From contig VCAZ01000012.1 of assembly GCA_005784505.1 (NCBI GenBank), positions 3,229,011 through 3,293,010 of the forward strand: a DNA stretch of 64,000 nucleotides, written 5' to 3'. Both the position numbers and the translations under genes were made by a program. A model generated the notes under the pieces. The model saw nothing but the letters and a program-made list of their open reading frames with translations, was not told the DNA's origin and ran no database searches. Within the stretch, counting starts at the first letter, position 1. Each line of letters starts with the position of its first letter. Origin of the DNA: Bagarius yarrelli. Taxonomy: Eukaryota > Chordata > Actinopteri > Siluriformes > Sisoridae. Shown here piece by piece: positions 1-11,839 of this stretch.

Positions 1-291
1 TAGCAAAATGTTAATGTATTTTAAACAATGTTGTTTGAAACGATTTTCTAAGCTCTAATAAAACACCAGATTGGGCTTGTTTTGCAAGAACAAAAAAGCC
101 TCATACGACAAGATGACAAAATCCTAAACATTTACTAATTATAGTTGTAGTACAAATATTTCTGAGACCTGGCAACATTTATTAAACCTCTGTAAGCGTT
201 AAACACTTTTATAAAATGTTGTTTTCAGCCTTCTTACCTGATATATCTTAGTGTAAGAGCTTGCAGTATGATGTGTTTTTTTATTATTTAG

Positions 292-427
292 AAATATGAA
301 AAGCCCAAGTTTGTTCAGTGTCTGGCTTTTCTCAATGATGGAAGCATTCTGACCGGCGACTCGGGGGGTGTCTTGCTTATCTGGACCCGCAGCACAGCAG
401 ATCCACCACCAGGAAAAGGACTTAAAG
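292..427 (+). CDS. eml4: eml4 exon 1 of window
   Basis: The acceptor is a pyrimidine-rich tract ending ttatttag at 291 and the donor is GTATTG at 428. The exon encodes KYEKPKFVQCLAFLNDG, then a GDSGGVLLIW blade and a PPPGKGLK linker, and ends in phase 1. It is the first exon seen; the 5' part of the gene is outside the window. Confidence 0.9.
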
Positions 428-2147
428 GTATTGCCTTTTCTCTGTCCGTGTCCATCTCAAGCATTTTACACACACTAGAGCAACTTTTTAAACTTCTGAT
501 TGTGTGACTGTTTGCAGGTCTTGTTACTGTCCTCTTGTAATAAAGTGCTAATAGTTTTTCGAGGCATGCCTGAGAACTGGAGTTACACTAAGGCCTGCTG
601 TCAGCATTTAAACATTAGTTACGGCTTAAGTCCCCCAACCCCCACCCCCGCCCGCACTGTAGGAGCTAGTGTTTTTGAACATGCTGCCCCCTGCAGGATG
701 TGTGGTAGCTAATTTGGCACTTTGTATTTGTCAGATGCCAATATTTGCAGAAAAACAAGGCAATGGAATTCCCACTCCTGAACTAAAAATAAGAAATGTA
801 GTATTTGAATGTTAATGCCTAATGTATCCGAATTCTTTTTTTTTTCTTGTAAATGTGTGTGTGTTTTGTGTGTTTTGAGAGGTAGAGAGATTTACTGTTC
901 ATACTAAAAGCTTAAAACAGTGTGTCAGCATTAGTGTGTAACTTAATTTCTAGAACTTTATACCTGTCTAACCAGCCTTCCTTGATGTTCTCAATGTAAC
1001 TTTAAAAAGCAACATGTCTCTAAGCCATCACTTCATTAATGCTATGTTCACATATACATTGTGAAGTGACTCGGTGTAGCAACTTGGTACTATTTTTTTT
1101 AATTTAGTAAAATATGGTGCAGATATACGCTGCTGAATTTTGTACACAAACGACAAATCTGCACCATACGTTCATGTATATATCATGTATATATGTGTAA
1201 CGAGATCCAACTGGTCTCGTGAGAATGTATCTATAGAAGATGCGCATTTAAATTGTTTGTGTGGCAATGTTGGCTGCATTTACACTGCAGGTCTTAATGC
1301 TTAATTCCTTTGGGAGAGAAAGAGAGCCTAGTGGGTTTGTGTGCAGCACGCAGTGTGATGTACAGAAAAATAAAACTTTAATCGTAGACTGTTAAAAAAG
1401 GCCTTTGCCTCTGTAACATTTTTTTACACTAAACAAAAGTTTACAAATATCAAAATACACAGTTGTGCTAAGTTATTATATATCGCTGTTGTTACCACAT
1501 ACAAATGAGGCCTAAATTCCACCACACAAAATAAATATAGACTTTAAAAGATATAAATATAAAAAAGTTTAAAAATCTTGTCCTGTTGTTGTGAACCCAG
1601 TCGCACGCACACACACACACACACACACATATATTATATTTTATTCCTCAGGCAGCTCTTTTGATCTCACCATGGTGTTCATTATGACTTCAACAGTCAA
1701 GAGCACACCAAACTAAACCTTTGAGGATTAAGTAGGGCCAGTCTCCTTCAAAACCTTTTAGCCATTTTAAGTAGAAATAAATGTTGGGATGTCCTAATTT
1801 ATTCCTTACAATTGTTCTTTTTTTTAAGTAGACTTTACAGAAAGTTTTAAGAGTCTTTTCTTTAGTTGTTTAGTTATATTACTTGAATCTCTCAGTATTG
1901 CTTTGAATTGATATTAAATATACATATGTCCAAATATGTTAAAAAACACAGGCTTTCATAAGGTGTCCAATAAATATTATGTATCCCTACTTTATTGTAA
2001 GGAAACTAGAGACTTGCTTCAGTTCTATTACTTTGGGTGTGAATGTAGCTCATTGCTCTTACTGTATATTGTGTCTTTTTCTTTCGTATGCTTTTGATGT
2101 TGGTCATGGATTTATGCTATAGTTTCCAGATTATTTATGTTTTTTCT

Positions 2148-2179
<32 letters not shown>

Positions 2180-5100
2180 GGAGCATTTCAGATTAGCCGT
2201 CAGATCAAGGCTCATGATGGCAGTGTGTTCACACTGTGTCAGCTGAGGAATGGCACTTTACTGACTGGAGGAGGTAAAGACCACAAGATCATTCTGTGGG
2301 ACCACAACCTCAACCCCGAGAGAGACATTGAGGTGGGTTCACTGACTGACAGACCCAGTGACACAATACACCACATTGTAAACTTCTACAGACCAAAACC
2401 CTTAGACTAACATGTGCTTTAAAGTTTTTATATAAACAGTTCTGGTTCTTTTTTTTTAGTTGCCAATTGAACTTTAATAAACAACACTGAAGAAAAGAAA
2501 TGGTTTGAATTGCTGATTTTGTTTCCCTTAGGTACCAGATCAGTACGGAACCATTCGAGCTGTTGCGGAGGGAAAGGGAGAGCAGTTCCTTGTGGGAACG
2601 TCGCGCAACTTTGTTCTGAGGGGCACATTTAATGATGGTTTTCAAGTGGAGGTACAGGTGAGTAAGCACTGTTTTATTTTCCCTCAAAGCTTTTTAGATT
2701 TTTTAACTAGAATATTTTAATTTTTAATAACATAAAATCTATAATATCGTTCAGTTTAGTTTTACATTTCCTTTCAAAAAGCAGCAATCTTTTGGTTCTT
2801 ATTGCTCCATCTCTAAAGTCTCATTGGCTTCACTGTTTAGAAACAGCTGGCTCAAATATACAGACTGAGAGAACTGGAGTTTTGCTTCATCGGCTGAGAT
2901 TAAAAGCAAAGATGTTATGAGCAGTAATCCAGAAAGACTTGAATCTGAAGCTCATATCTGCCTCAGAGGCATGTGGTCTGTGATTTTCCACAGCACACAG
3001 GCCATGATTTAATGCAGATTTTTTTGTGTGCTAGTGTAAACAGACTGGAGAAAGAATTTCACACACTTTTTCACTGCAGTTTTGCCACTGCACCACGTAT
3101 GGAAGAAGTTTGCTTTATATGTTTTACTTGAAATGCACTTTGATAAATATTTTACACGAAATACACAAACTGCTTTTTACATGATTGAGCCCATGCAAGG
3201 TAAAACCAGATGTGCATTTGTCTCACATATGCATGCTCTTTCTCTATCCGTCTCTCTTTCTTTCTATCCCCTCTGTCTTTTTCTTTCACTTTTTTCCCGT
3301 TTGTTCTGTAGGGTCACACAGATGAGCTGTGGGGTTTGGCCAGCCATCCATATAAAGACCTGTTCCTCACCTGTGCGCAGGACAGGCAGGTGTGTCTGTG
3401 GAACTCTGTGGATCATTCACTGGAGTGGACCAGGTTGCTAGATGTAAGATACACACACAATCAGTCCTTTTATATGTCTAAATCTCAAATGTCTGAATTA
3501 CAGAGATATTGATTGAAATCTTATGTGTGAGAGTTAAAACACACACATACAGACTCACACACAATAAATGGACTATATGGAAAACATATTTGAAAAGGTT
3601 TGTCTTAGACAAACTGTATCAATATGATGATAATGGTAGTGAGGGTGAAGGTGAAAATAATGACATAGATCATTGGTGTCGATTTGTTTACTGTCCATCT
3701 CCCTTGTCTATCTGCTTAAGTTTGACACAGATGATTTGTATATCTCTGGCAGGAGCACGGTCACTGTGCTGATTTTCACCCGAGCGGTGCTGTGGTTGCC
3801 ATTGGCACTCATTCAGGAAAGTAAGTCAGCCTTTGCTTCTTTTGCTTTTCAAAATGTCTTCTGTTTTAATGAGACACTCATTGCCCCATGTTTGTGCATG
3901 TGTGTTTGTTTGTGTAGGTGGTATGTTCTGGATGCCGAGACCAGGGACCTGGTGGCCATTCACACAGATGGCAATGAGCAGCTGTCAGTGATGCGTTACA
4001 GTGTGGGTAAGGGACTGTACTGTCTGCATGCAATCAGTCAGAATAAATGTACTGTTTTAATTGCTCAATGTAAGTTTAGGGAAATACACATTTTTAAAAC
4101 ATAAGCCCTGGTACAGGATTCCAAAACAATGCTAAAAACGATGCATGTGATTAATACATGTCAGTAATCACGTTTTATCGCTCCCTGCAATTCATTGTTT
4201 AACCTATTAAACCTTTTAACCTAAAAGTATTTTAAACAGACAGTTCTTTCTACAGCTAAATTTCAAATAGGGTTAATTTAGACACACTAACCTATATAGT
4301 ATAATAGTAAACAAAAAGCTATTTGGGATTCAGTCTGGCAGAGGGGACTGAACAATAAAATATGTCCAAAAACATTGCTAGGTAAAAAAAACATTGCTTA
4401 ATTAAGAATTCTAGTTTGAATAAATGACATTATTGAAGCAGTATTTAATTTTTTTTTTTAATGATTTAATGTGCTATAATTCGAATAGATTATTGAGGCA
4501 TGTTATAATAGGGAATTGATAAACAGTTCAGACAAGGTGGGGTAATAAGACAATCAAAAGGCTAGCTGTGATATTACCCTGCGTCCTGAGGATTTTTTCC
4601 ATGGTTTTAGCAAACATTCCATCTTACACGATGTTACACGAGCAGTGACACCGGTGTCCTCATTCCAAATATTCTTTTAACAGAAAAGTTTGGGAAACAT
4701 ATGTTGTTCTTTCCCAAACTGTTTCCACAAATCTAAAAGACACAATTATGTCTTTATACGCTGTGAAATTACAGACAATGACAATGCTCCTGTGCACAAA
4801 ACCCCCGAGCATCATAAAGACATGGTGTTCTGTAGTTGAGATAAAATAACGTGATTGTCCTGTACAGAGCACTGACCTCAATTGCACTGAACACCTTCAG
4901 GATAAACTGGAACTGGACTGCACCCAAGACCTCCTATTTTACTAAAGCTCCGTAGCATAATCTTTACAAATCCCAACAGCCATGTTCCTGTGGAAAGCCT
5001 TTTGATGATGTCCACAACTTTTCCATCCACAATAAATGTCCCTATGTTAGCAGTTATAATAGTAGGCATAAAATTCCAGACAATTAATTCTTGCTTTCTG

Positions 5101-8100
5101 GCCAGTTAGTGCAGCGAATTAAAACTGCGTTATAGAAATGTGGTATCATAAACCTCTGGGCTTATTTTGTAATAATTGATATAAACATTAAAAACACAAA
5201 CTCTTCTTATTTCTATCTCTATTTTTATTTTATCTATCCAGATGGTGCACTGCTGGCAGTGGGATCACATGATAACTTCATTTATCTCTACACAGTGTCG
5301 GATAACGGCCGCAAGTACAGCAGATATGGCAAATGCTCTGTGAGTCTTTATTAATCCTTACAGAAAAGTAGTAAGATGACTGAAATAAAAAAGCTCTGTT
5401 CATGAACGTCAGCAAAACCCTAAGGTGTGTGCTTGTGTGTGAGTGTTTATCTGTGCCATCAGGGCTCTCACATTTAATAGGTCAGTGTATTTTTCCTTTA
5501 GTTGTTGTAACATTTGACATTTTAATGCATTTGTGTGTGAAAAGTCTGTGCTGGTTATTACATCTAAAAAGCACTGATAGAAATGTGTCCTGAGGTGAAG
5601 AGATACAGCACTTGTTGCTTTTGCTGTTAGTAATATGTACGGCAGACACGTAGACTGAACTATAGCAGAATGGTATTAGCAGCTTTGGAAAAGTCAGGGG
5701 AGGCTCGGTTAAGGTTAACGTTTATAGAGCGTGATACTGGGTTGGCTGTGACCTGCTTCACGTCTCCCTGGGCTGGAACTCACCAGAATGGTGCAGAATG
5801 AATCTCACCACTGTTTGAATATATATATATATTTTTTTGGTCAGCGTTTTTTTTTTTCTCATGGTTTACCCTCTCACTTAACATTTTTGCCTGGGAAATT
5901 CAGCAATCCAGCAATCAGGAAGCTTAAATTAAAGTTTGACATACAATTTGTGCAGAAACAATATTTCACAGTACACACCCCACTGTTTTTCTGACTGAAT
6001 TCAAAACATTTGTAGTTGTCTTAAGTTTCTTTAAATATTCCATGCATAAAGTTGTGTAAATATTTTTGGTTGAGGTGAATTTCAGGTCATCAGCAATAGC
6101 ACTGTTAGAAGTAAGATTTCTGAACTAGTTCCTCTATTATAGTTATATTCTTATTCAAATTATAATTTAACATCATATACAAATTCTTAATAAGTAAGAC
6201 TAGATTTAACAACTAGATTCAAGTTGTTTATGTTAATTTCTGCAAAGCCTGTTTAGAAGGGGTTACTGAAGGTCAGCTCGGTTATGGAGAACTGACGTCT
6301 GTTAAAATGTTAATGTTAAGAGGAAGTGTGGCTCAGTGGGTAGGTTGTTGGACTGATACCTGGTAGATCAGGGTTCGAGTCCCAGTACTATCAAGTTACC
6401 TCTGTTGGGGCCCCTTAGCAAGGCCCTTAACCCCAATTGCTCACTTGTATGAATGATATCAATGTAAGTTGCTCTGAATAAATGTAAATGTTAAATTATT
6501 AAGGAAGTGGTGGCTCAGTGGTTAAGGTGTTAGACTGATACCTGGAAGATCAGGCCCATAAGCCCCAATCGCTCAGTTGTATAAAACGAGATAAATGTTA
6601 GTTGCTTTGAATAAGGGCGTCTGCCAAATGCTGTAAATGTTAATGTGATCACGCCTGTATTCATGCCTGTGTTGCTCTTATATACATGCTCTGATCAGAT
6701 TGGTGCCTCCTAATTGACCCACTATTCATTCAGAAAATTGCTGGAGTTTTCCAGGATTTTATGCATTATTTTGTGCGACTGTGTTACTTTGTAAGCGTTA
6801 TTTGAACACAGACATTTTATGAAACATTTGATAATGAATATTTACCTCAAAGTCCTGGGTAGGTCATGGAATTTTTTTTTGTTTAAAAACGTGTAGGAAA
6901 CGCTGATGCTAGTCTGTAATGCAGATGCTAGGCTCATGTTCTGTGCAGATGTGGTTAGGAAGTCACCAAGAGTCTAACAAAGCAAGCCCTTGCTAGAGAC
7001 ACAGGAACTTGAGCTACCATGGAGGAAAGACAGTAACATTGTGGTGAGGTCTGCCTGTGGCTTTTTCACACCAGAGGCTGTATACACATTTCAAGCTAGT
7101 TCACTATACAAATGGAATTGTCCTCACAGCTGCACAACAGCTGCCTAATAAAACAGTGTCTGGCGCTGTGGGGTGGGGGACGGGGAAGACAAGGATATGT
7201 GTGAGGATAATTGCCAGTTAGAGGTGGGAAAAGTGGTGCGGTCTTCCCAGAAGGCTAATATTGTTGGCATGGGCTATCATCTATCTGCCTGCCTGTTATA
7301 AAAGAAAAAATTTAATATTTGGCAGCCAACAATTTTAAATGCATGTATAAAATTATATACAATGTATACATTTTAATTACTAATTGTGACATTTGTTATC
7401 TGCTTTAACTTGATAAAACATTTCACTGATTTATATTACACAAGTGATTGTATATTTTATTTACAAATTAACTCATTTGACAAAATTGCATTCTGGTCCA
7501 GCAGGAATGAAGCCACAAATGAGCCTTATATATTCACTTGGAGCATGTACAGTACACTAAACAGAATCACAGAATTATTAGCTAATAAAGAGACTGCTGC
7601 TTTTAAACCTCAGTGGTTAATTTACTGTAAACAGTTTGGAGTTAGTGTTCATTTCACTGTTGCATGCTTACCTTGTTTAGAACTTTTAAAATATGTGTGA
7701 ATCTACACTATATGACCAAAAATCAAGTTTGTTTTTACACACAGTTGTCTTAGATGTTTTTGCATTACAAAACATTATTCCTTCATTGGAACTTGGATAT
7801 CTGAACCTATTTCAGCACTCTATGACAATACCCCTGTGCACAAAGCCTCAGAGCTGTAGAAAGACATGCAGTGTGATTGTTTGGGTGAAGACTGTTAAGT
7901 GTTCTGCACAGAGCCTTGGATGAGTGCCACAGACCTCCTCACTCAAACATCAGTAAACTTACTAATAAACCTGTGCCTGAATAGGGCAATCTTTACATTT
8001 ACATTCTAGCATTGTCAGAGTGACTTACATTTATCTTACTTGTAATTCAACAGAGCAGTTGAGGGTTAAGGACCTTGTGCTCAGGGGGCAAGCAGGGGCA

Positions 8101-11100
8101 ACTTGGTGATGCTGCGAATTAAACCCATGATCTTTCGATTGGCAATCCAACACTTTAACTGCTGAGCTAAGACTTTCTACTTATCTATACAGCTGTCAAA
8201 ATCCAACAAAACCTTTTGTAAAAGGGTGGCAGTTATTATAAGAGTATATCTCTCTATGTCTGCCATCAGGGCCAGCAAGGCCTTCTCTGCTGGCCTAAAC
8301 ACTATCAGAATCATTGACCTACATTTACAACCTAAATTCCAATATTAAATCTATAAAATCATACTAATTTATTTCCAACAGTTCTATTCTCATCATTTTG
8401 TAGAGTTTATCTTGTCTGCACTGCTTCCGGTACATTTTTGTGAATGTTAGATTTTTGGGGTTTTAGGTAATTTGTGCTGCCATGTCAGTCTAATCTGCCC
8501 GATGTAATTTAAACTATATTAGCATGGGTGCTGTTTCTTTACCCAATCAGATTTCAAGTTAGCCTCACATGGCCGGTAGCTGGCTCACAATAACGCCAGG
8601 TTAGCGTCATTGGTTAGCGATCTGAACACATTAATACAGTTAAATTCGAACTGAAAAGAAGAAATTGACTTGGTCTTGGACATACTTAAAAATCAATTTT
8701 TAAGACAGACCTTTCCAGAAAAGCTAGACATCGTGAGGAGAGCGAAATGTCTCTCTCACTGTAGTGCTACGCCATGTTATATCGTGTTTTCGTATAGTAT
8801 TGATGGTTTCTATAATTGCAACGTGATAGTGGTGGTATTAGGAGGTGCCAAATTCCAAGTACCAAATGCACGGCCCGCCACTGGAGTATGTATATGTAAA
8901 TAGTCGGGTGTCTCGATACTTTTGTCCACAATTTGACATATACTGTACATGACATGGGTATTATTTACTATAGTGATTATGCTGAAAATGTCCTCAGAAT
9001 TTGTAATTAGTCTTTTTTTCCATTTAGCTCTCTGTTTATATCTAACCTCATTTTTAACCTCCTCTGGCTTTACATTGTCACAGTATTAAAATTTTAATCA
9101 AGATGCTATTCAGCTTTACATTTTTCAAAATCTGTGCTGCAATGGTGTAATGGTTGGTAAAAACTTTGGCGTTAACAATGGAAAGCTGTGCTGGAGCATG
9201 ATAACATATAGAAACAATAATCCAGTTTAATTTGTTGTTGTTAAAATATCTGCATAAGTAAATATTGTTGATAAAACACAATAAAACAACCTGATCACCT
9301 TATCCTTATTGCTTTCCGAAGAACAATTACAGTGCAATAAATATTGAACAGTTAAACAAATTGTGCTTAGAGAATGAGAATTCATGTCTCTGCTTATTGT
9401 GTTATTAGCTTCATTGTATGTTTGAATGTCCTAGAAAATAATTGTGTCTCTGAGTGTAATTTATCAATGGGGTTCTGTATAGGCTGTATGTGACAGCAGA
9501 TTTTTCTGTTAAATTGGTCTTGAGAAAGCAGAAAGGAGAGAAATTTGCCTTGAAAAGCTGATAAAGCTGATTAACAGCCACTGATAATCTGCCACTTAAT
9601 TCTGTTGCTATTTGTTTTTTTCTACAGGGACATTCCAGCTACATTACGCATCTCGACTGGTCCCCCGACAACAAGTTTATTATGTCCAACTCAGGGGACT
9701 ATGAAATCCTCTACTGTGAGTCTGCAGCCATAGGAACACACGCACACACACACATGCATACATAGATACTTACCATGAGCTAAGAGAGAGATAAGTCTGT
9801 CTCACGAACCAGATCAAACATATTCTATCTCAATCAACAGTTGAAAGCAAAATAAAATGTATCTTTCTCAATCTTACAATCTTAATCTTATGTCCTTCAG
9901 GGGACATTCCAAATGGCTGTAAGCTGATTCGTAATCGTTCTGATTGTAAGGATATTGACTGGGCCACATATACGTGTGTGCTAGGATTCCATGTATTTGG
10001 TAAGTATGCTGAGTTTGTGGGACTTGTAAATCTAATGATTGACTAAGGCAGTGGTTCCCAAAGTGGGGGTTGCGGAGTTTTAATAAAAGGGGTGCACGGA
10101 AAAGGCTTGTGTGAAGTCAGCAGATTTCAGTCAACAGCTGAAAAATGTACGGCATGCTACGCCATACGAACACTTCTCTTGTGTACCGCTCATGTTCAAA
10201 AGAAAAGCAAAGTCTGTTTAAATAGCATGGCCACAGGAAATTTCTAGAATACTTGTTCCTGTTGGAGGGGGGCTAAGGGGCATTAGGGTATTTTGCAAAA
10301 TTGGGGCCCAGCAGAAATCATTTGGGAACCTCTGGACTAAGGACTGGTTTCATAATCGTGTGTTTTTAGTCTGTATTTAGTTTTTTGCCCTAAAATTATG
10401 TCTTTTTGTTAGTTTCTCTTTTTATTGTCTTTGTTATGTAACAGGCATTTAACCTTACCAAATTTTGCATGCGCACACACACACACACACACACACAAAC
10501 AGTGTACACCAGTGCATGCTTGTTTAAACGCATATTCGAGTGTCTTTTATGTCATGTTTTACCCTCATATGAAAAACAGTGCTGAACTTGGACTGGTGTT
10601 GTGTTTATGGTAAAACAGGAGTGTGGCCTGAGGGTTCTGATGGAACAGATATCAATGCCCTAGTCAGGTCTCACAACAGGAAAGTCATCGCTCTGGCTGA
10701 CGATTTCTGCAAAGTCCATCTGTTCCAGTACCCCTGCTCCAGACCTAAGGTCAGTGCAAACACAGAGCCCACATACTAGTAAATTGCCTTTACTAGCAGT
10801 GTTTCCAAACCATACAAAACTAATTATATGATTATACTAATTATATTTTTTTTGGATATTTTAAATATATATACAGGTGCATTTAAAAAAAATAGAATAT
10901 CATGAAAAATGTGAACATTTTTTGTCACTCATTTCAGAAAGTAAAACCTATGTATAATATAGATTTATTACACATGTTGTAAAATATTTTAAGGCTTTGT
11001 TTCTTGAAATTTTGGCTTGCAGATAATAAAAACCCAAATTCAGTGTCTCGTAAAATTTGAATATTACATAAGATTAATTACAAAAAGGATATTTTTTTCA

Positions 11101-11783
11101 ACAGAAATGTCAGGCTTCTGAAAAGTATGTTCATTTCTATGCATTCAATGCTTGGTTGGGCCTCCTTTTGCATGAATTACTGCATCAATGAGGCATGGCT
11201 TGGAAGCAAACAGCCTGTGGCACTGCTCAGGTGTAATATCAGGTTATCTCACAGGATTTTCTATGAGGTTCAGGTGGCTTTGCTGGCCAGTCAAGCACAG
11301 TAACACCATGGTCAATGAATCAGCTTTTTGGCAGTGTGGACAGGTCCTGCTGGAAAATGAAATCAGCATCTCTATAAAGCTTGTCAGCAGAAGAAAGCAT
11401 GAAGTGCTTTAAAAATTTCCTGGTATATGGCTGCGTTGACTGTGGACTTCAGAACACACAGTGGACCAACACCAGCAGATGACATGGCAGCCCAAATCAC
11501 TGACTGTGGAAACTTCACACAGCCTCTCCACGCTTTCTTTAGACTCTGGGACCTTGATTTCCAAATTAAATTCAAAATTTACTTTTATCAGAAAAAAAGG
11601 ACTTTGGACCATTAAGTACCAGTCTAATTAAGTACCAGTCTTTTTCTCCACAGCCCAGGTATCACGCTTCTGACGTTGTATCTGGTTCAGTAGTGGCTTG
11701 ACATGAGGAATGCTACATTTGTAGCCCATGTCTAGGATTCGTCTGTGCTTAGTGGCTCTTTGAATGGATTTTGCCTCTCTCCT

Positions 11784-11839
<56 letters not shown>

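Noticed and set aside
3082..3441. 119-codon plus-strand open frame
   Set aside because: It runs from intron into the eml4 exon at 3312 in the wrong frame.
6315..6390. tRNA gene (box A and box B matches at 6.3, 21.5, 22.8, 23.2 and 23.8 kb)
   Set aside because: Each head is followed by a shared non-tRNA body and a LINE-like tail, and no acceptor stem closes. These are SINEs.
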